Shown piece after piece: positions 1 through 7,771 of a DNA stretch of 64,000 nucleotides. This DNA comes from Saccharothrix syringae. Its GTDB lineage: Bacteria > Actinomycetota > Actinomycetes > Mycobacteriales > Pseudonocardiaceae. Every line of letters begins with the position of its first letter. Position 1 is the first letter of the stretch. Position numbers and translations under genes: made by a program. The stretch lies in NCBI RefSeq assembly GCF_009498035.1, contig NZ_CP034550.1, positions 6,820,001 to 6,884,000 on the forward strand. The letters run 5' to 3'. The notes below the pieces were generated by a model. That model ran no database searches, was not told the origin of the DNA, and saw only the letters and a list, made by a program, of their open reading frames with translations.

Positions 1-1
1 G

Positions 2-619
2 CCGCGGTGACCCGACCCGCCGCACGGGTTCCGCCACGGCCTCGACCCCGACGGCCGCCACGGCCACCAGCACGAGGTCCACGACGAAGCACAGGGCCAG
101 CGGGTGCGGCGCGTGCTGCGCGAGCACCCCGGCCAGCACGGGCCCGACACCGAGGCCGCCCGTGTTCACCGCCGCCGCGACCAGGCTCGCCCGGCCCTTG
201 CCGACCCCCGGCGCGAGGTCCGCGATCGCGGCGGACGCCGTCCCGGCGAAGATCCCCGTCGACAGCCCGGAGAGCACGCGGCCGGCGAACAGCCAGCCCG
301 GTGCGTCGGCGAAGAGGAAGACCAGGGCGGAAGCGGCGGACAGCGCCAGCCCCGCCCGCAGCATCGGCCGCCTGCCGATCCGGTCCGACCAGCCCCCGGC
401 CAGCACCAGGGCGGCGATGACACCGGCCGCGTACACGGCGAACACCAGGGTCGTGACCAACTCCCCGAAGGCGAACGCCTCCTGGTAGAGGGGGTACAGC
501 GGCGTCGGCAGCGTGGCGCCGAGCATCACCACCGCGAAAGCCGCCCCGACGAGCGCGACGGCCGGCCAACCGGTCACCCGGCGGGCAAGAATTCCCCCGA
601 ACACGGAAAAAGTACGCAC
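2..619 (-). CDS. MFS transporter, N-terminal part (runs off the window start)
   Basis: Partial gene of 206 codons, still open at the left edge. The GTG start at 619 is chosen because an AGG core lies six bases upstream; translation begins VRTFSVFGGI. The visible half shows about five to six hydrophobic segments and the cytoplasmic-loop signature GGWSDRIGRRPML between the second and third segments, the classic MFS loop (G-x-x-x-D-R-x-G-R-R). It should be an inner-membrane drug or metabolite exporter energised by proton antiport. It is divergent from the alcohol dehydrogenase gene across a 248-base AT-rich island. Family call is firm; substrate unknown. Confidence 0.8.
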   Translation of the reverse strand, partial: MRTFSVFGGILARRVTGWPAVALVGAAFAVVMLGATLPTPLYPLYQEAFAFGELVTTLVFAVYAAGVIAALVLAGGWSDRIGRRPMLRAGLALSAASALVFLFADAPGWLFAGRVLSGLSTGIFAGTASAAIADLAPGVGKGRASLVAAAVNTGGLGVGPVLAGVLAQHAPHPLALCFVVDLVLVAVAAVGVEAVAEPVRRVGSPR

Positions 620-867
620 CGCACACCTCGTGACGGTTTCGGTACAGTAACGGCGAATTCGCCCGAACCCACCCCCGAAGATTGTACCGCCTGCCGCGGC
701 CGATTCAGCCGGGAGCCGCCCGGTATTATTTCCACTAATAGCTCCGGCCGGCGCGCGCGTGCCGACCGGGCCCGGAACCCGCTACGCTTCAAAGCCGCTC
801 ACCACGGGGGAACGGAACCTGATCGGCGACCTGTCGCGGTCGGGGCTGTCTGGTAAGGAGCACCTCG
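620..867. promoter_or_regulatory. Divergent intergenic region with AT-rich island and inverted repeats
   Basis: This gap holds the promoters of the divergent MFS and dehydrogenase genes. Visible elements are CGGTACA at 640-646 and its inverted copy TGTACCG at 683-689, which could be paired operator half-sites. On the minus strand TACAAT (681-686) would serve as a -10 for the transporter. A second inverted repeat, TATTA-N7-TAATA, lies at 724-740. An AAGGAG ribosome-binding site sits at 855-860, seven bases before the dehydrogenase ATG. No regulator gene is adjacent, so the binding protein is unknown. Confidence 0.4.
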
Positions 868-1878
868 ATGCGTGCTGCCGTCGTCACCGAGTTCTCGGCC
901 CCGCTCGAACTGCGGGAGATACCGGTCCCCGAACCCGGCGCGCACCAGGTCCTGGTCCGCATGGAGGCGTGCGGGATCTGCCGCACCGACATCCACATCG
1001 CCCACGGCGACTGGCCGATCCGACCGGCGCTGCCGCTGATCCCCGGCCACGAGGGCGTCGGCATCGTCGAACGGGTGGGCGCGGGCGTGGCCGCGAGCCA
1101 GGTGGGGCACCGGGTGGCCCTGCCGTGGCTCTGCTCGGCCTGCGGGCAGTGCGGTTTCTGCCTGTCGGGCTGGAAGATCCTGTGCGAGTCGCAGCGGAAC
1201 ATCGGCTGCACGATCGACGGCGGCTACGCCGAGTACGCGGTCGCGGACGCGCGCTACGCCGTCCCCGTGCCCGACGGCGTCCCACCGCTCGAAGCGGCTC
1301 CCCTGACGTGCGCCGGGGTCACCAGCTACAAGGCCGTGCAGGCCGGTCGGGTCGGCCCCGGCGACTGCGTCGCCGTGTTCGGCGTCGGCGGGCTGGGCCA
1401 CCTGGCGATCCAGTACGCGCGGCAGGCGGGCGGCTTCGTCACCGCGGTCGACGTCGAAGCGGAGAAGCTGGACTTCGCCCGGGAACTGGGCGCGGAGCAG
1501 GTGATCGACGCGCGCACCCGCGACCCGGCCGCGGTGATCCGGGCACAGGGCGGCGCCGACGTCGCGCTCGCCCTCGCGTCGACGTCGAGCGCCTACGAGC
1601 ACGCGCTCCGCTCCCTGCGCCGCGGCGGCCGGCTGGTTCGCGTCTGCCTCCCGGCGGGCGGGATACCCCCGGCTTCGACCTTCGACGCGGTGACCCGGGG
1701 CATCTCGGTGATCGGCTCGGTCGTCGGGACCCACCAGGACCTCGCGGAGGTGTTCGCGCTGCACGCCGCCGGCCGGACCGCGGTGACGGCCGAACCCCGG
1801 AAGCTGGAGGAGGTCAACGAGGCTTTCGCCGAAGTCCTGGCCAATCGCGCACGAGCCCGCCTGGTGATCGAGTACTGA
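868..1878 (+). CDS. adhP: Zinc-dependent alcohol dehydrogenase (AdhP type)
   Basis: A 336-residue medium-chain dehydrogenase/reductase, full length for the AdhP group. Catalytic zinc ligands are Cys38 in CGICRTDIH and His61 in the GHE motif. The structural zinc site is complete with Cys92, Cys95, Cys98 and Cys106. The Rossmann glycine motif GVGGLGHLA lies near residues 168-177 and is followed by an acidic VDVEAEK strand end, typical of NAD preference. It probably interconverts alcohols and aldehydes in the cytosol. It stands alone between a divergent transporter and a signalling operon. Class is certain, substrate is not. Confidence 0.9.
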   Translation: MRAAVVTEFSAPLELREIPVPEPGAHQVLVRMEACGICRTDIHIAHGDWPIRPALPLIPGHEGVGIVERVGAGVAASQVGHRVALPWLCSACGQCGFCLSGWKILCESQRNIGCTIDGGYAEYAVADARYAVPVPDGVPPLEAAPLTCAGVTSYKAVQAGRVGPGDCVAVFGVGGLGHLAIQYARQAGGFVTAVDVEAEKLDFARELGAEQVIDARTRDPAAVIRAQGGADVALALASTSSAYEHALRSLRRGGRLVRVCLPAGGIPPASTFDAVTRGISVIGSVVGTHQDLAEVFALHAAGRTAVTAEPRKLEEVNEAFAEVLANRARARLVIEY

Positions 1879-1994
1879 CCCGGGCGCGTGGCCCGCCGCG
1901 GTGACCGGGACGTCGCGCGCGGCCGATCCCCGTCACGCGCGGCCGGTGCCCACCGGAGCGGGCCCGCCGCCGGTGCGGGTTAGGGTTCCGGTCC

Positions 1995-3056
1995 GTGGTG
2001 GGTCGGGTCGAGGCAGGGGTCCGCGACGCCGTCGGCCGCTTCGCCGGGCCGGTGCGCGGGGTCGGGGTGGTGCTGCTCAGCGCGTTCGGCGTGTGCTCGG
2101 TGTCGGACGAGGCGCTGCCGGCCGGGTTCGCGCTGCTCGGCCTGATGGTGGTCGGCGCGGTCGCGGACTTCCTCGACCGCCGGCTCGCGCTGGGCTTCGC
2201 CGTCGTCCGGGTGGTGGCGGTGTGCGCGGCGCAGGGCGCCCTCGGCGGCGAATCCGCCCTGTGGGCGCTGAACGTCCTGACCACCACGGCGATCACGCTC
2301 CAGTGGGAGTGGCGGCCCGCGGTGGCGGCCCCGGTCACCGGCGCGCTGCTCGGCGTGCAGCTGCGGGCCGCGGGGTTCGACGGCGAGGTGGTGCTCCGCG
2401 TGCTGCTGGAGTGCGCGTTGGCCCGGTTCGCCTACGTCGTGGTCCGCCGCTCCACCTGGCGCGTGGACGAGCAGCGGGTGCGGCAGGCGGAGGTGGAGCG
2501 GGCGGAGGTGACGGCTGCGGAGCGGCGGGCGCGCGAGCGCGAGTACCTGGCGCTGCTGCACGACACCGCCTCGGCGACGTTCCTGGTGGTCGCCACGCAG
2601 GCCGGCGGGGTCGACGCCGCTGCCGTCGCCGGGTTCGCCCGGCGCGACCTGGAGCTGCTGACCCGCGCGGGCGACGCGGGGAACGGCCTGGTGGACGTGG
2701 GCGCGTCGGTGCGGGCGGTCGCGGACCGGTCGCCGCTGGAGGTCACGACCGGGGTGTCCGCCGCGCCGGTGCCCGCCCGGGTGGCCTTGGCGCTGGTGCG
2801 CGCGGTGCGGGAATCCCTGCTGAACGTGGCGCGACACGCCGGGACGACGTGCGCGGAGGTCTCGGTGGTGCCCGTCGGCGACGGGGTGGTGGTCGCGGTC
2901 GTCGACCGGGGGCGCGGGTTCGACCCGGACCGGGTGTCCCGGCACCGGCGCGGGATCAGCGGGTCGGTCGTGGGGCGGATGGCGGCGGTCGGCGGGTCGG
3001 CCGCCGTGACCTCGGGTCCCGGTGGCACGGTGGTCCGGTTGGCGTGGCCGGCGTGA
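1995..3056 (+). CDS. Sensor histidine kinase (NarL/DesK-like), membrane-bound
   Basis: A 353-residue protein. The N-terminal 140 residues are mostly hydrophobic (several membrane helices), then a coiled-coil-like stretch rich in Arg/Glu leads into LLHDTASATF, a HisKA_3-like H-box with the phospho-acceptor His. The C-terminal HATPase_c domain has the N-box-like ESLLNVARHAG and the G1 box DRGRGFDPD. GTG start used; an upstream start cannot be excluded. Its stop overlaps the start of the next kinase-like gene by 4 bp, so both are translated together and should feed the LuxR regulator at 4114-4764. The signal is unknown. Confidence 0.8.
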   Translation: MVGRVEAGVRDAVGRFAGPVRGVGVVLLSAFGVCSVSDEALPAGFALLGLMVVGAVADFLDRRLALGFAVVRVVAVCAAQGALGGESALWALNVLTTTAITLQWEWRPAVAAPVTGALLGVQLRAAGFDGEVVLRVLLECALARFAYVVVRRSTWRVDEQRVRQAEVERAEVTAAERRAREREYLALLHDTASATFLVVATQAGGVDAAAVAGFARRDLELLTRAGDAGNGLVDVGASVRAVADRSPLEVTTGVSAAPVPARVALALVRAVRESLLNVARHAGTTCAEVSVVPVGDGVVVAVVDRGRGFDPDRVSRHRRGISGSVVGRMAAVGGSAAVTSGPGGTVVRLAWPA

Positions 3057-4129
3057 GCGGGTCGTCGGTGGACGAGGTGGCCGCGAGCATCCGGTTGGTG
3101 CTGCTCGGGGTGGTGGCGGTGATCCAGCCCGGACTGGGGCTGGTCCCGCTGCTGTCCCACGACCGCGGTCCCGGCGCGACCGCCGCCTACCTGGCGCTGA
3201 CCCTGGTGACGCTGGTGTGCGCGGTGTGGATCGTGCGGCGGCGGCCGGTCCCGGAGCCCGTCGTGGCGCTGGGCGCGGTGGTGGTCCTGGTCGCGTCGGC
3301 GGTGGCGACGGCCGCGCTGCCGCCGGGCGGGCACTTCGGCGCGGGGCACTGGTCCTTCGGCCTGGCGGGCTGGCACCTGCTGGTGCTGCTGGCGGACCGC
3401 CCGCGGCTGTCGGCGGTCGCGCTCGGCGCGCACACCGCCGCGGGGATCGCCCAGTTCGCGCTCGCCGGCGCACCGGACCGGACGGCGATCGGCGCGGCCG
3501 GCGTGGTGGTGCTCGGCGTGACCAGCTTCCAGTTCGGCGTGCTGCTGCTGACCCGGGTCCTGCTGCGCAACGCGCGGCGGGCCGCGGAGGCGGCCGTGGC
3601 GCAGGAGCGGGCCGCGACCAGGGCGGCGGCGGCCGAGCAGTGGGCGCGGGACCTGCGGACCGGGTTCGCGGGCGGGCTGGGCAGCACGCTGCCGCTGCTC
3701 GCGGACCTGGCGGACGGGGTGCTCGACCCGCGCGCGGAGGAGACCCGGCGGCGGTGCGCGTTCGCCGCCACCCAGCTCCGCCGCCTGTTCGCCGAGCAGG
3801 ACGACTCGCCCGACCCGCTGGTGCACGAGGTGTCGGCGTGCGTGGACGTCGCCGAGCGGCGCGGCCTGGTCGTGTCGCTGGCGGTCAGCGGCGAGGTGGT
3901 GCCGGTGCCGACGGACGTGCGGCGGCAGCTCACCGCCCCGGTGGCGGCCGCGCTGTCGGCGGCGCGGGAACGCGCCCGGGTGAGCCTGCTGCGCGCGGAC
4001 GGCGAGGTGCGGGTGGCGGTGGTGGCGGACGCGGCGGTGCCCGTCGACCCCGCGCCGGGGCCGGTCGAGGTGCGGTCCGACACGTACGGTGGGCAGACCA
4101 GGACGGAGGCGCGGTGGCGGACGGGCTGA
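3053..4129 (+). CDS. Histidine-kinase-like membrane protein lacking the H-box
   Basis: A 358-residue protein whose GTG start overlaps the preceding TGA (GTGA), a coupling signature that decides the start. The first about 190 residues form six or so hydrophobic helices; a basic Arg/Ala-rich helix follows, then a C-terminal region that resembles the dimerisation and ATPase part of a kinase. No convincing HD/HE phospho-acceptor and no canonical N-box or G-box are visible, so it is probably catalytically degenerate. Position between an intact kinase and a response regulator suggests a partner or modulator of that kinase. Its last 16 bp overlap the regulator gene. Confidence 0.65.
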   Translation: MSGSSVDEVAASIRLVLLGVVAVIQPGLGLVPLLSHDRGPGATAAYLALTLVTLVCAVWIVRRRPVPEPVVALGAVVVLVASAVATAALPPGGHFGAGHWSFGLAGWHLLVLLADRPRLSAVALGAHTAAGIAQFALAGAPDRTAIGAAGVVVLGVTSFQFGVLLLTRVLLRNARRAAEAAVAQERAATRAAAAEQWARDLRTGFAGGLGSTLPLLADLADGVLDPRAEETRRRCAFAATQLRRLFAEQDDSPDPLVHEVSACVDVAERRGLVVSLAVSGEVVPVPTDVRRQLTAPVAAALSAARERARVSLLRADGEVRVAVVADAAVPVDPAPGPVEVRSDTYGGQTRTEARWRTG

Positions 4130-4764
4130 GCGCGGTGGTGGTGGACGACCACCCGGCGGTGCGGGCGGGCGTCGCGTACTGGTTGTCGTCGGGCGTGCCG
4201 CCGATCCGGGTCGTCGCCGACGGCGAGGACGTCCGGGTGGCGTGGCTGGACGAGGGCGCGCACGCCGACGTGGTCGTGCTCGACCTGCACCTGGGCGGTC
4301 CGACCCCCGCGCTGGGCGACCTGCGGCGGCTGGTGGAGGCGGGGCGGCGGGTCGTCGTGTACTCGATGCGCGCCGACGACCGGATCGCGTTGCAGTGCCT
4401 GGAGCTGGGCGCGCTGTGCTACCTGACCAAGGCGGAGGGCGCGGAGCACCTGGTGCCGGCGGTGCGGGCGGCGGGCGAGGGGCGGCCGTACACGCCGCCG
4501 TCGCTGGCGGGGGCGCTCGCGGGCGACCGCTCGGAGACCCGGCCGGCGCTGTCCCAGCGCGAGACCGAGGTGCTGGTGGAGTGGTTCCAGTCGGAGTCGA
4601 AGGACTTCGTGGCCCGCAGGCTGGGCATCTCGGTGGCCACGGTCAACTCGCACCTGGAGCGCATCCGGATCAAGTACGCCCTGATCGGGCGGGAGGCGCC
4701 GACCAAGGCCGCGCTGGTGGCGCGCGCCATCCAGGACGGCCTGATCGACCTCGACGACCTCTGA
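4114..4764 (+). CDS. LuxR-family response regulator
   Basis: A 216-residue NarL/FixJ-type regulator. GTG start at 4114 is supported by GGAGG ending five bases upstream, inside the 3' end of the kinase-like gene. The receiver domain has the acidic pair Asp11/Asp12, the phosphorylatable Asp57 in VVVLDLHLG and the Lys of LTKAEG. The C-terminal helix-turn-helix follows SQRETEVL and contains LGISVATVNSHLERIRIKY. It should bind DNA when phosphorylated by the upstream kinase. The lipoprotein gene begins 104 bp downstream and is a plausible target, though no repeat motif was found in that gap. Confidence 0.88.
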   Translation: MADGLSAVVVDDHPAVRAGVAYWLSSGVPPIRVVADGEDVRVAWLDEGAHADVVVLDLHLGGPTPALGDLRRLVEAGRRVVVYSMRADDRIALQCLELGALCYLTKAEGAEHLVPAVRAAGEGRPYTPPSLAGALAGDRSETRPALSQRETEVLVEWFQSESKDFVARRLGISVATVNSHLERIRIKYALIGREAPTKAALVARAIQDGLIDLDDL

Positions 4765-4868
4765 GGCACGGCGTCACCCGCGCGGGTGTGGTGCGAACGA
4801 CCCACACCCCGGGGCGGCCGACGCGCCTAGTGTGCGAGGCACATCCCTCCCCCGTTAGGAGTACCGCC

Positions 4869-5507
4869 TTGACGCACGTCCGCAGCGCCCTGCTCGTCGC
4901 GGCCGGTTCGGCGGCCCTGCTGCTGTCGGCCTGCGGCAGTTCCACCGACGGGGCCGCCGCGCCCGCCGACACCACGACCCCGGCCACCACCGTCGAGAGC
5001 ACCGCCGAGAGCACCACCACGACCAGCAGCGCGACCAGCGCCGCCCGGCCCGCCGGGGACGTCACCGCGCCCGGCGCCAAGCTGAAAGTCGGCGAACGGG
5101 CCGTCGTGCCGTTCAAGTACGGCACCGAGAAGTCCGGCACGATCGCCCTCACGGTCACCGCGATCGAGGAGGGCACGAACGCGGAGCTGGCCCACTTCGG
5201 CGACAAGGCCAAGGGCATCACCCCGGTCTACATCCGGGTGGCGGTGGAGAACGTCGGCGGCACCGACCTGGCCCACAGCTCGGTCAGCCTGCGCGCGCTG
5301 GGCGCCGACGGCAAGGGCACCGGTGTGATCATCAGCGGCGACACCGACCGGTGCGAGTCCGAGAGCGCCGGCCGCGACTTCACCACCGCCGGGGCGAAGT
5401 ACGAGACCTGCGTGCTCCAGGGGACCCGCGAGGGGACCGCGGTGGCGGGCGCGAGCTTCGACCGCGCCGAGGGCTACGAGAAGGCACCCTTGGTCTGGGA
5501 GAAGTGA
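4869..5507 (+). CDS. Lipoprotein with Thr/Ser-rich linker and DUF4352-like beta domain
   Basis: A 212-residue lipoprotein. The TTG start at 4869 is decided by an AGGAG site at 4857-4861, seven bases upstream. A type II signal peptide ends in the lipobox LLLSAC with Cys22 as the lipidated residue. A low-complexity Thr/Ser/Ala linker covers about residues 33-65, then a beta-rich domain with VAVENVGGTDL resembles DUF4352/telokin-like extracytoplasmic domains. It contains two late cysteines, compatible with a disulphide. It is anchored on the outer face of the membrane. It follows the two-component operon and could be its sensed or regulated partner; that is inference. Confidence 0.75.
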   Translation: MTHVRSALLVAAGSAALLLSACGSSTDGAAAPADTTTPATTVESTAESTTTTSSATSAARPAGDVTAPGAKLKVGERAVVPFKYGTEKSGTIALTVTAIEEGTNAELAHFGDKAKGITPVYIRVAVENVGGTDLAHSSVSLRALGADGKGTGVIISGDTDRCESESAGRDFTTAGAKYETCVLQGTREGTAVAGASFDRAEGYEKAPLVWEK

Positions 5508-5516
5508 GCCGCGCCG

Positions 5517-5547
5517 CGCCCCGGCCACGCGACGCGGCGCCGGGGCG
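5517..5547. terminator. Bidirectional hairpin between convergent genes
   Basis: A 9-bp perfect stem pairs 5517-5525 with 5539-5547 around a 13-base loop, between the ends of the convergent lipoprotein and cupin genes. No T-run follows on either side. Confidence 0.5.
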
Positions 5548-5550
5548 GGC

Positions 5551-5994
5551 TCAGGCGGGCGTGGTGCGGAACCGGGCGCGCAGCTCGTCCAGCTCCGCCG
5601 CGGTGGGCTCGTGGCCCGCGGCGACGAGCGCGGACACCTCGCGGAAGTAGTCCTCGTACCCGGCCGGGGTGAGGATCATCAGGCAGCGGGCCGGTTCGCC
5701 GGTCGCGTTGCGGAAGCCGTGCGCCGAGCCGCGGGGCACGGCCACCGACCCGCCCGCGCCCACCACGACGTCCCCGTCGCCGGTGTCGAAGGCGATCTCC
5801 CCGTCCAGCACCACGAAGTCCTCCTCGTGGCCGTGGTGGACGTGCGGCGCGGCACCCAGCGCGCCCGCCGCCAACCGCATCTCCACCACGGCCAGCCGAC
5901 CGCCCGTGTCCGCGCCCGACAGCGTGATCCGGTACGCGCCGCCGACGGCCGGCAGCTCCTCGACGTCCTCCGGACGCCGCATCCCCAGTGTCAT
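5551..5994 (-). CDS. Small cupin-fold protein
   Basis: A 147-residue single-domain cupin. Motif 1 is PHVHHGHEEDFVVLDGEI, giving two or three metal-ligand His plus a Glu, and motif 2 is PRGSAHGFRN with the third His. These residues normally bind Mn, Fe, Ni or Zn. The C-terminus has a short helical tail. Such stand-alone cupins range from dioxygenases and isomerases to sugar binders, so no reaction is assigned. It lies just downstream of the EF-hand gene on the same strand, separated by a 28-bp palindrome that probably uncouples them. Confidence 0.8.
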   Translation of the reverse strand: MTLGMRRPEDVEELPAVGGAYRITLSGADTGGRLAVVEMRLAAGALGAAPHVHHGHEEDFVVLDGEIAFDTGDGDVVVGAGGSVAVPRGSAHGFRNATGEPARCLMILTPAGYEDYFREVSALVAAGHEPTAAELDELRARFRTTPA

Positions 5995-6018
5995 GGGGTC
6001 ACCCTAGGCCGCGGCCTC

Positions 6019-6046
6019 GCCGTGCCCGGCGATCGCCGGGCACGGC
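6019..6046 (-). terminator. 28-bp perfect palindrome, probable terminator
   Basis: A perfect 28-bp palindrome centred at 6032/6033 (left arm GCCGTGCCCGGCGA) lies between the EF-hand stop and the cupin start on the minus strand. It can form a very stable hairpin. There is no T-run. Confidence 0.5.
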
Positions 6047-6070
6047 CGGCCCGCACCCGGCAGGCCGGGG

Positions 6071-6628
6071 TCAGGCCGCGATGGGCCCGAAGATCCAGTT
6101 CCCCCTGGCGTCCTCCTCCTGGCTGCGGAAGAACTGCTCGTTGGCGGTGTGCAGCTCGTCGCGGTCGAGCCAGCCGTTGCCGTTCAGGTCGAGCTTGTCG
6201 AACGCGGCGTTGCCCGCGTCCTCGGACAGCCGGAAGGCGCTGGCGGCCATGCGCACGTACTCGGTCCTGGTGATCCGGCCGTCGCCGTCGACGTCCATCA
6301 GGTCGTAGAAGGCGTCGGCGACCGGTGCGATGTGGGTCCGGTACCCGTCGTCGGACGCGGTGACGAACCGGTCCATGCCCGAGGAGTACTCGGCGACGTC
6401 GACGCGCTCGTCGCCGTCGGTGTCCATCGGGAGCGTGACCGACTCCCACAGCCTGTTGTAGCGCTCCCGGACGCGTTCGCTCTCGGGCGAGCCCGGCGCG
6501 AACCCGAACGCGGTGACGAGCCGGTCCGCGGAAGCCGTGTAGTCCATCCTGTCGATGGTGCCGTCGTCGTCCACGTCCAGCAGGGCGAAGAGGTGTGCGA
6601 GCTTTCGCTTCAGCAGTTCGTTGAGCAT
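6071..6628 (-). CDS. Four-EF-hand calcium-binding protein (calerythrin-like)
   Basis: A 185-residue acidic soluble protein with four EF-hand loops: DVDDDGTIDRMD at residues 18-29, then DTDGDERVDVAE, DVDGDGRITRTE and DLNGNGWLDRDE. Loops two to four keep Asp at position 1, Gly at 6 and Glu at 12. Loop one ends in Asp instead of Glu, which usually lowers affinity or allows Mg binding. Spacing fits the calerythrin/sarcoplasmic calcium-binding protein family, known in Saccharopolyspora and relatives as a cytosolic calcium buffer or sensor. It is divergent from the SDR-FAAL-ACP operon. TAATAC (minus strand, 6653-6658) is a possible -10 element. Confidence 0.9.
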   Translation of the reverse strand: MLNELLKRKLAHLFALLDVDDDGTIDRMDYTASADRLVTAFGFAPGSPESERVRERYNRLWESVTLPMDTDGDERVDVAEYSSGMDRFVTASDDGYRTHIAPVADAFYDLMDVDGDGRITRTEYVRMAASAFRLSEDAGNAAFDKLDLNGNGWLDRDELHTANEQFFRSQEEDARGNWIFGPIAA

Positions 6629-6712
6629 GGGGTGCGACCCTTTCTCCGAGGGGTATTAGTCTGGCGTTGTGGACGCTACTGTTCGCGATGCGACCAACGG
6701 AAGGTTGCCTCC

Positions 6713-7771
6713 GTGGCCAACCATGTGGTAGATGGGGCGAATGGCTTTGTGGCTTCCCATCTGATCGGCGCGCTCGTGGCACGCGGCGACTCGGTGGTCG
6801 CTTTGGCGCGGGCCAGCGGCGAAGTCGTCCGGAGGAAGGTCTCCGACGCCATGGCCACGCTGCACCTGGACCCCGCCATGGTGCAGAAGGTGCAGGTCAG
6901 AGCGTTCTCACTCGCCGAACCCGACCTGGGCACATCGCTTTCCGAAGTATTCGCCGAACCGTGCACCTATTGGCACAGCGCCGCCCTCATCACGTTCTTC
7001 CCGCGGCGCGAGGCGGAGTTGCACGCGGTCAACGTGGTCGGCTCGGCCAACGTCGCCGCCGCGTTCGCCGGGCACGCGAAACCCGGTTCCCGGTACGTCC
7101 ACGTCAGCACGGCTTACCAACACGGGACCACGCAGGGTAGAGCTTTGGAGCAATGGCCTGAATATGGTCACCCGTCCGAGTTCAGAAATGACTACGAACA
7201 CTCGAAAAGGGCGGCCGAGGTCCAACTCTCACGGACTGCGCCGGCACGGAGGGGTGACGTACTGGTCGCCCGGTTGGGCGTCATGGTCGGCCACTCCGGG
7301 ACCGGCCGGGCGTTGTCCGACCTCGGCCTGTACGACTTCCTCCGGGTCGTCGCGATGTTCGCGAGGCGCACCCCCGGCGAACGCGTCCGCTTCGTCTGCC
7401 ACCCGGGGGCCGCCCTGCACCTCACCCCCGTCGACGGCACCGTCGACCGGCTGCTGGCGCTGGCGGGCGGTCCGCTCGACCGGCCGGTGCGGCACCTCGT
7501 GCCCCCGGTCGCGGTGCCGGTGCCCGAGCTGTTCGCCGCGATCTCCCGGCACCTGCCCGTCGAGCTGGTCGCCGCCACCGCCGCGGACGTCGAAGCCGAG
7601 CCGTTCAGCAGGTTCGAGGCGGTCGTCAACATGCGGTGCAAGTTCACCTCCCCCTACCTGCGCTACGAGTACGAGTTCGAGTCCCGCGCGGACGCCGAGC
7701 CGCCACCCGTCACACCCCGGATCCTCGACCTGCTGATCTCCTGGTACGTCCGCGAGGGGCTCCCCGGATGA
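6713..7771 (+). CDS. Extended SDR, thioester-reductase-like
   Basis: A 352-residue extended short-chain dehydrogenase. The GTG start at 6713 lies eight bases after GGAAGG. The nucleotide-binding motif reads DGANGFVASHL, so the third glycine of the usual GxxGxxG is Ala. The active-site series is present: STAYQHG supplies the Ser and YEHSKRAAE the Tyr-x-x-x-Lys pair. Overall layout resembles the NAD(P)H-dependent reductase domains that release acyl thioesters from carrier proteins as aldehydes or alcohols. Its stop overlaps the ATG of the fatty acyl-AMP ligase, and an acyl carrier protein follows, so acyl-ACP is the likely substrate. A sugar epimerase is the alternative. Confidence 0.72.
   Translation: MANHVVDGANGFVASHLIGALVARGDSVVALARASGEVVRRKVSDAMATLHLDPAMVQKVQVRAFSLAEPDLGTSLSEVFAEPCTYWHSAALITFFPRREAELHAVNVVGSANVAAAFAGHAKPGSRYVHVSTAYQHGTTQGRALEQWPEYGHPSEFRNDYEHSKRAAEVQLSRTAPARRGDVLVARLGVMVGHSGTGRALSDLGLYDFLRVVAMFARRTPGERVRFVCHPGAALHLTPVDGTVDRLLALAGGPLDRPVRHLVPPVAVPVPELFAAISRHLPVELVAATAADVEAEPFSRFEAVVNMRCKFTSPYLRYEYEFESRADAEPPPVTPRILDLLISWYVREGLPG

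Noticed and set aside
1879..1994. Direct repeat of CGCGCGGCCG before the kinase operon
   Set aside because: Simple GC-rich sequence of this kind recurs by chance in such DNA; no symmetry or conserved spacing.
1980..3826. Long minus-strand frames opposite the kinase operon
   Set aside because: Gln/Arg/His/Pro-rich shadow translations; the plus strand has clear kinase motifs.
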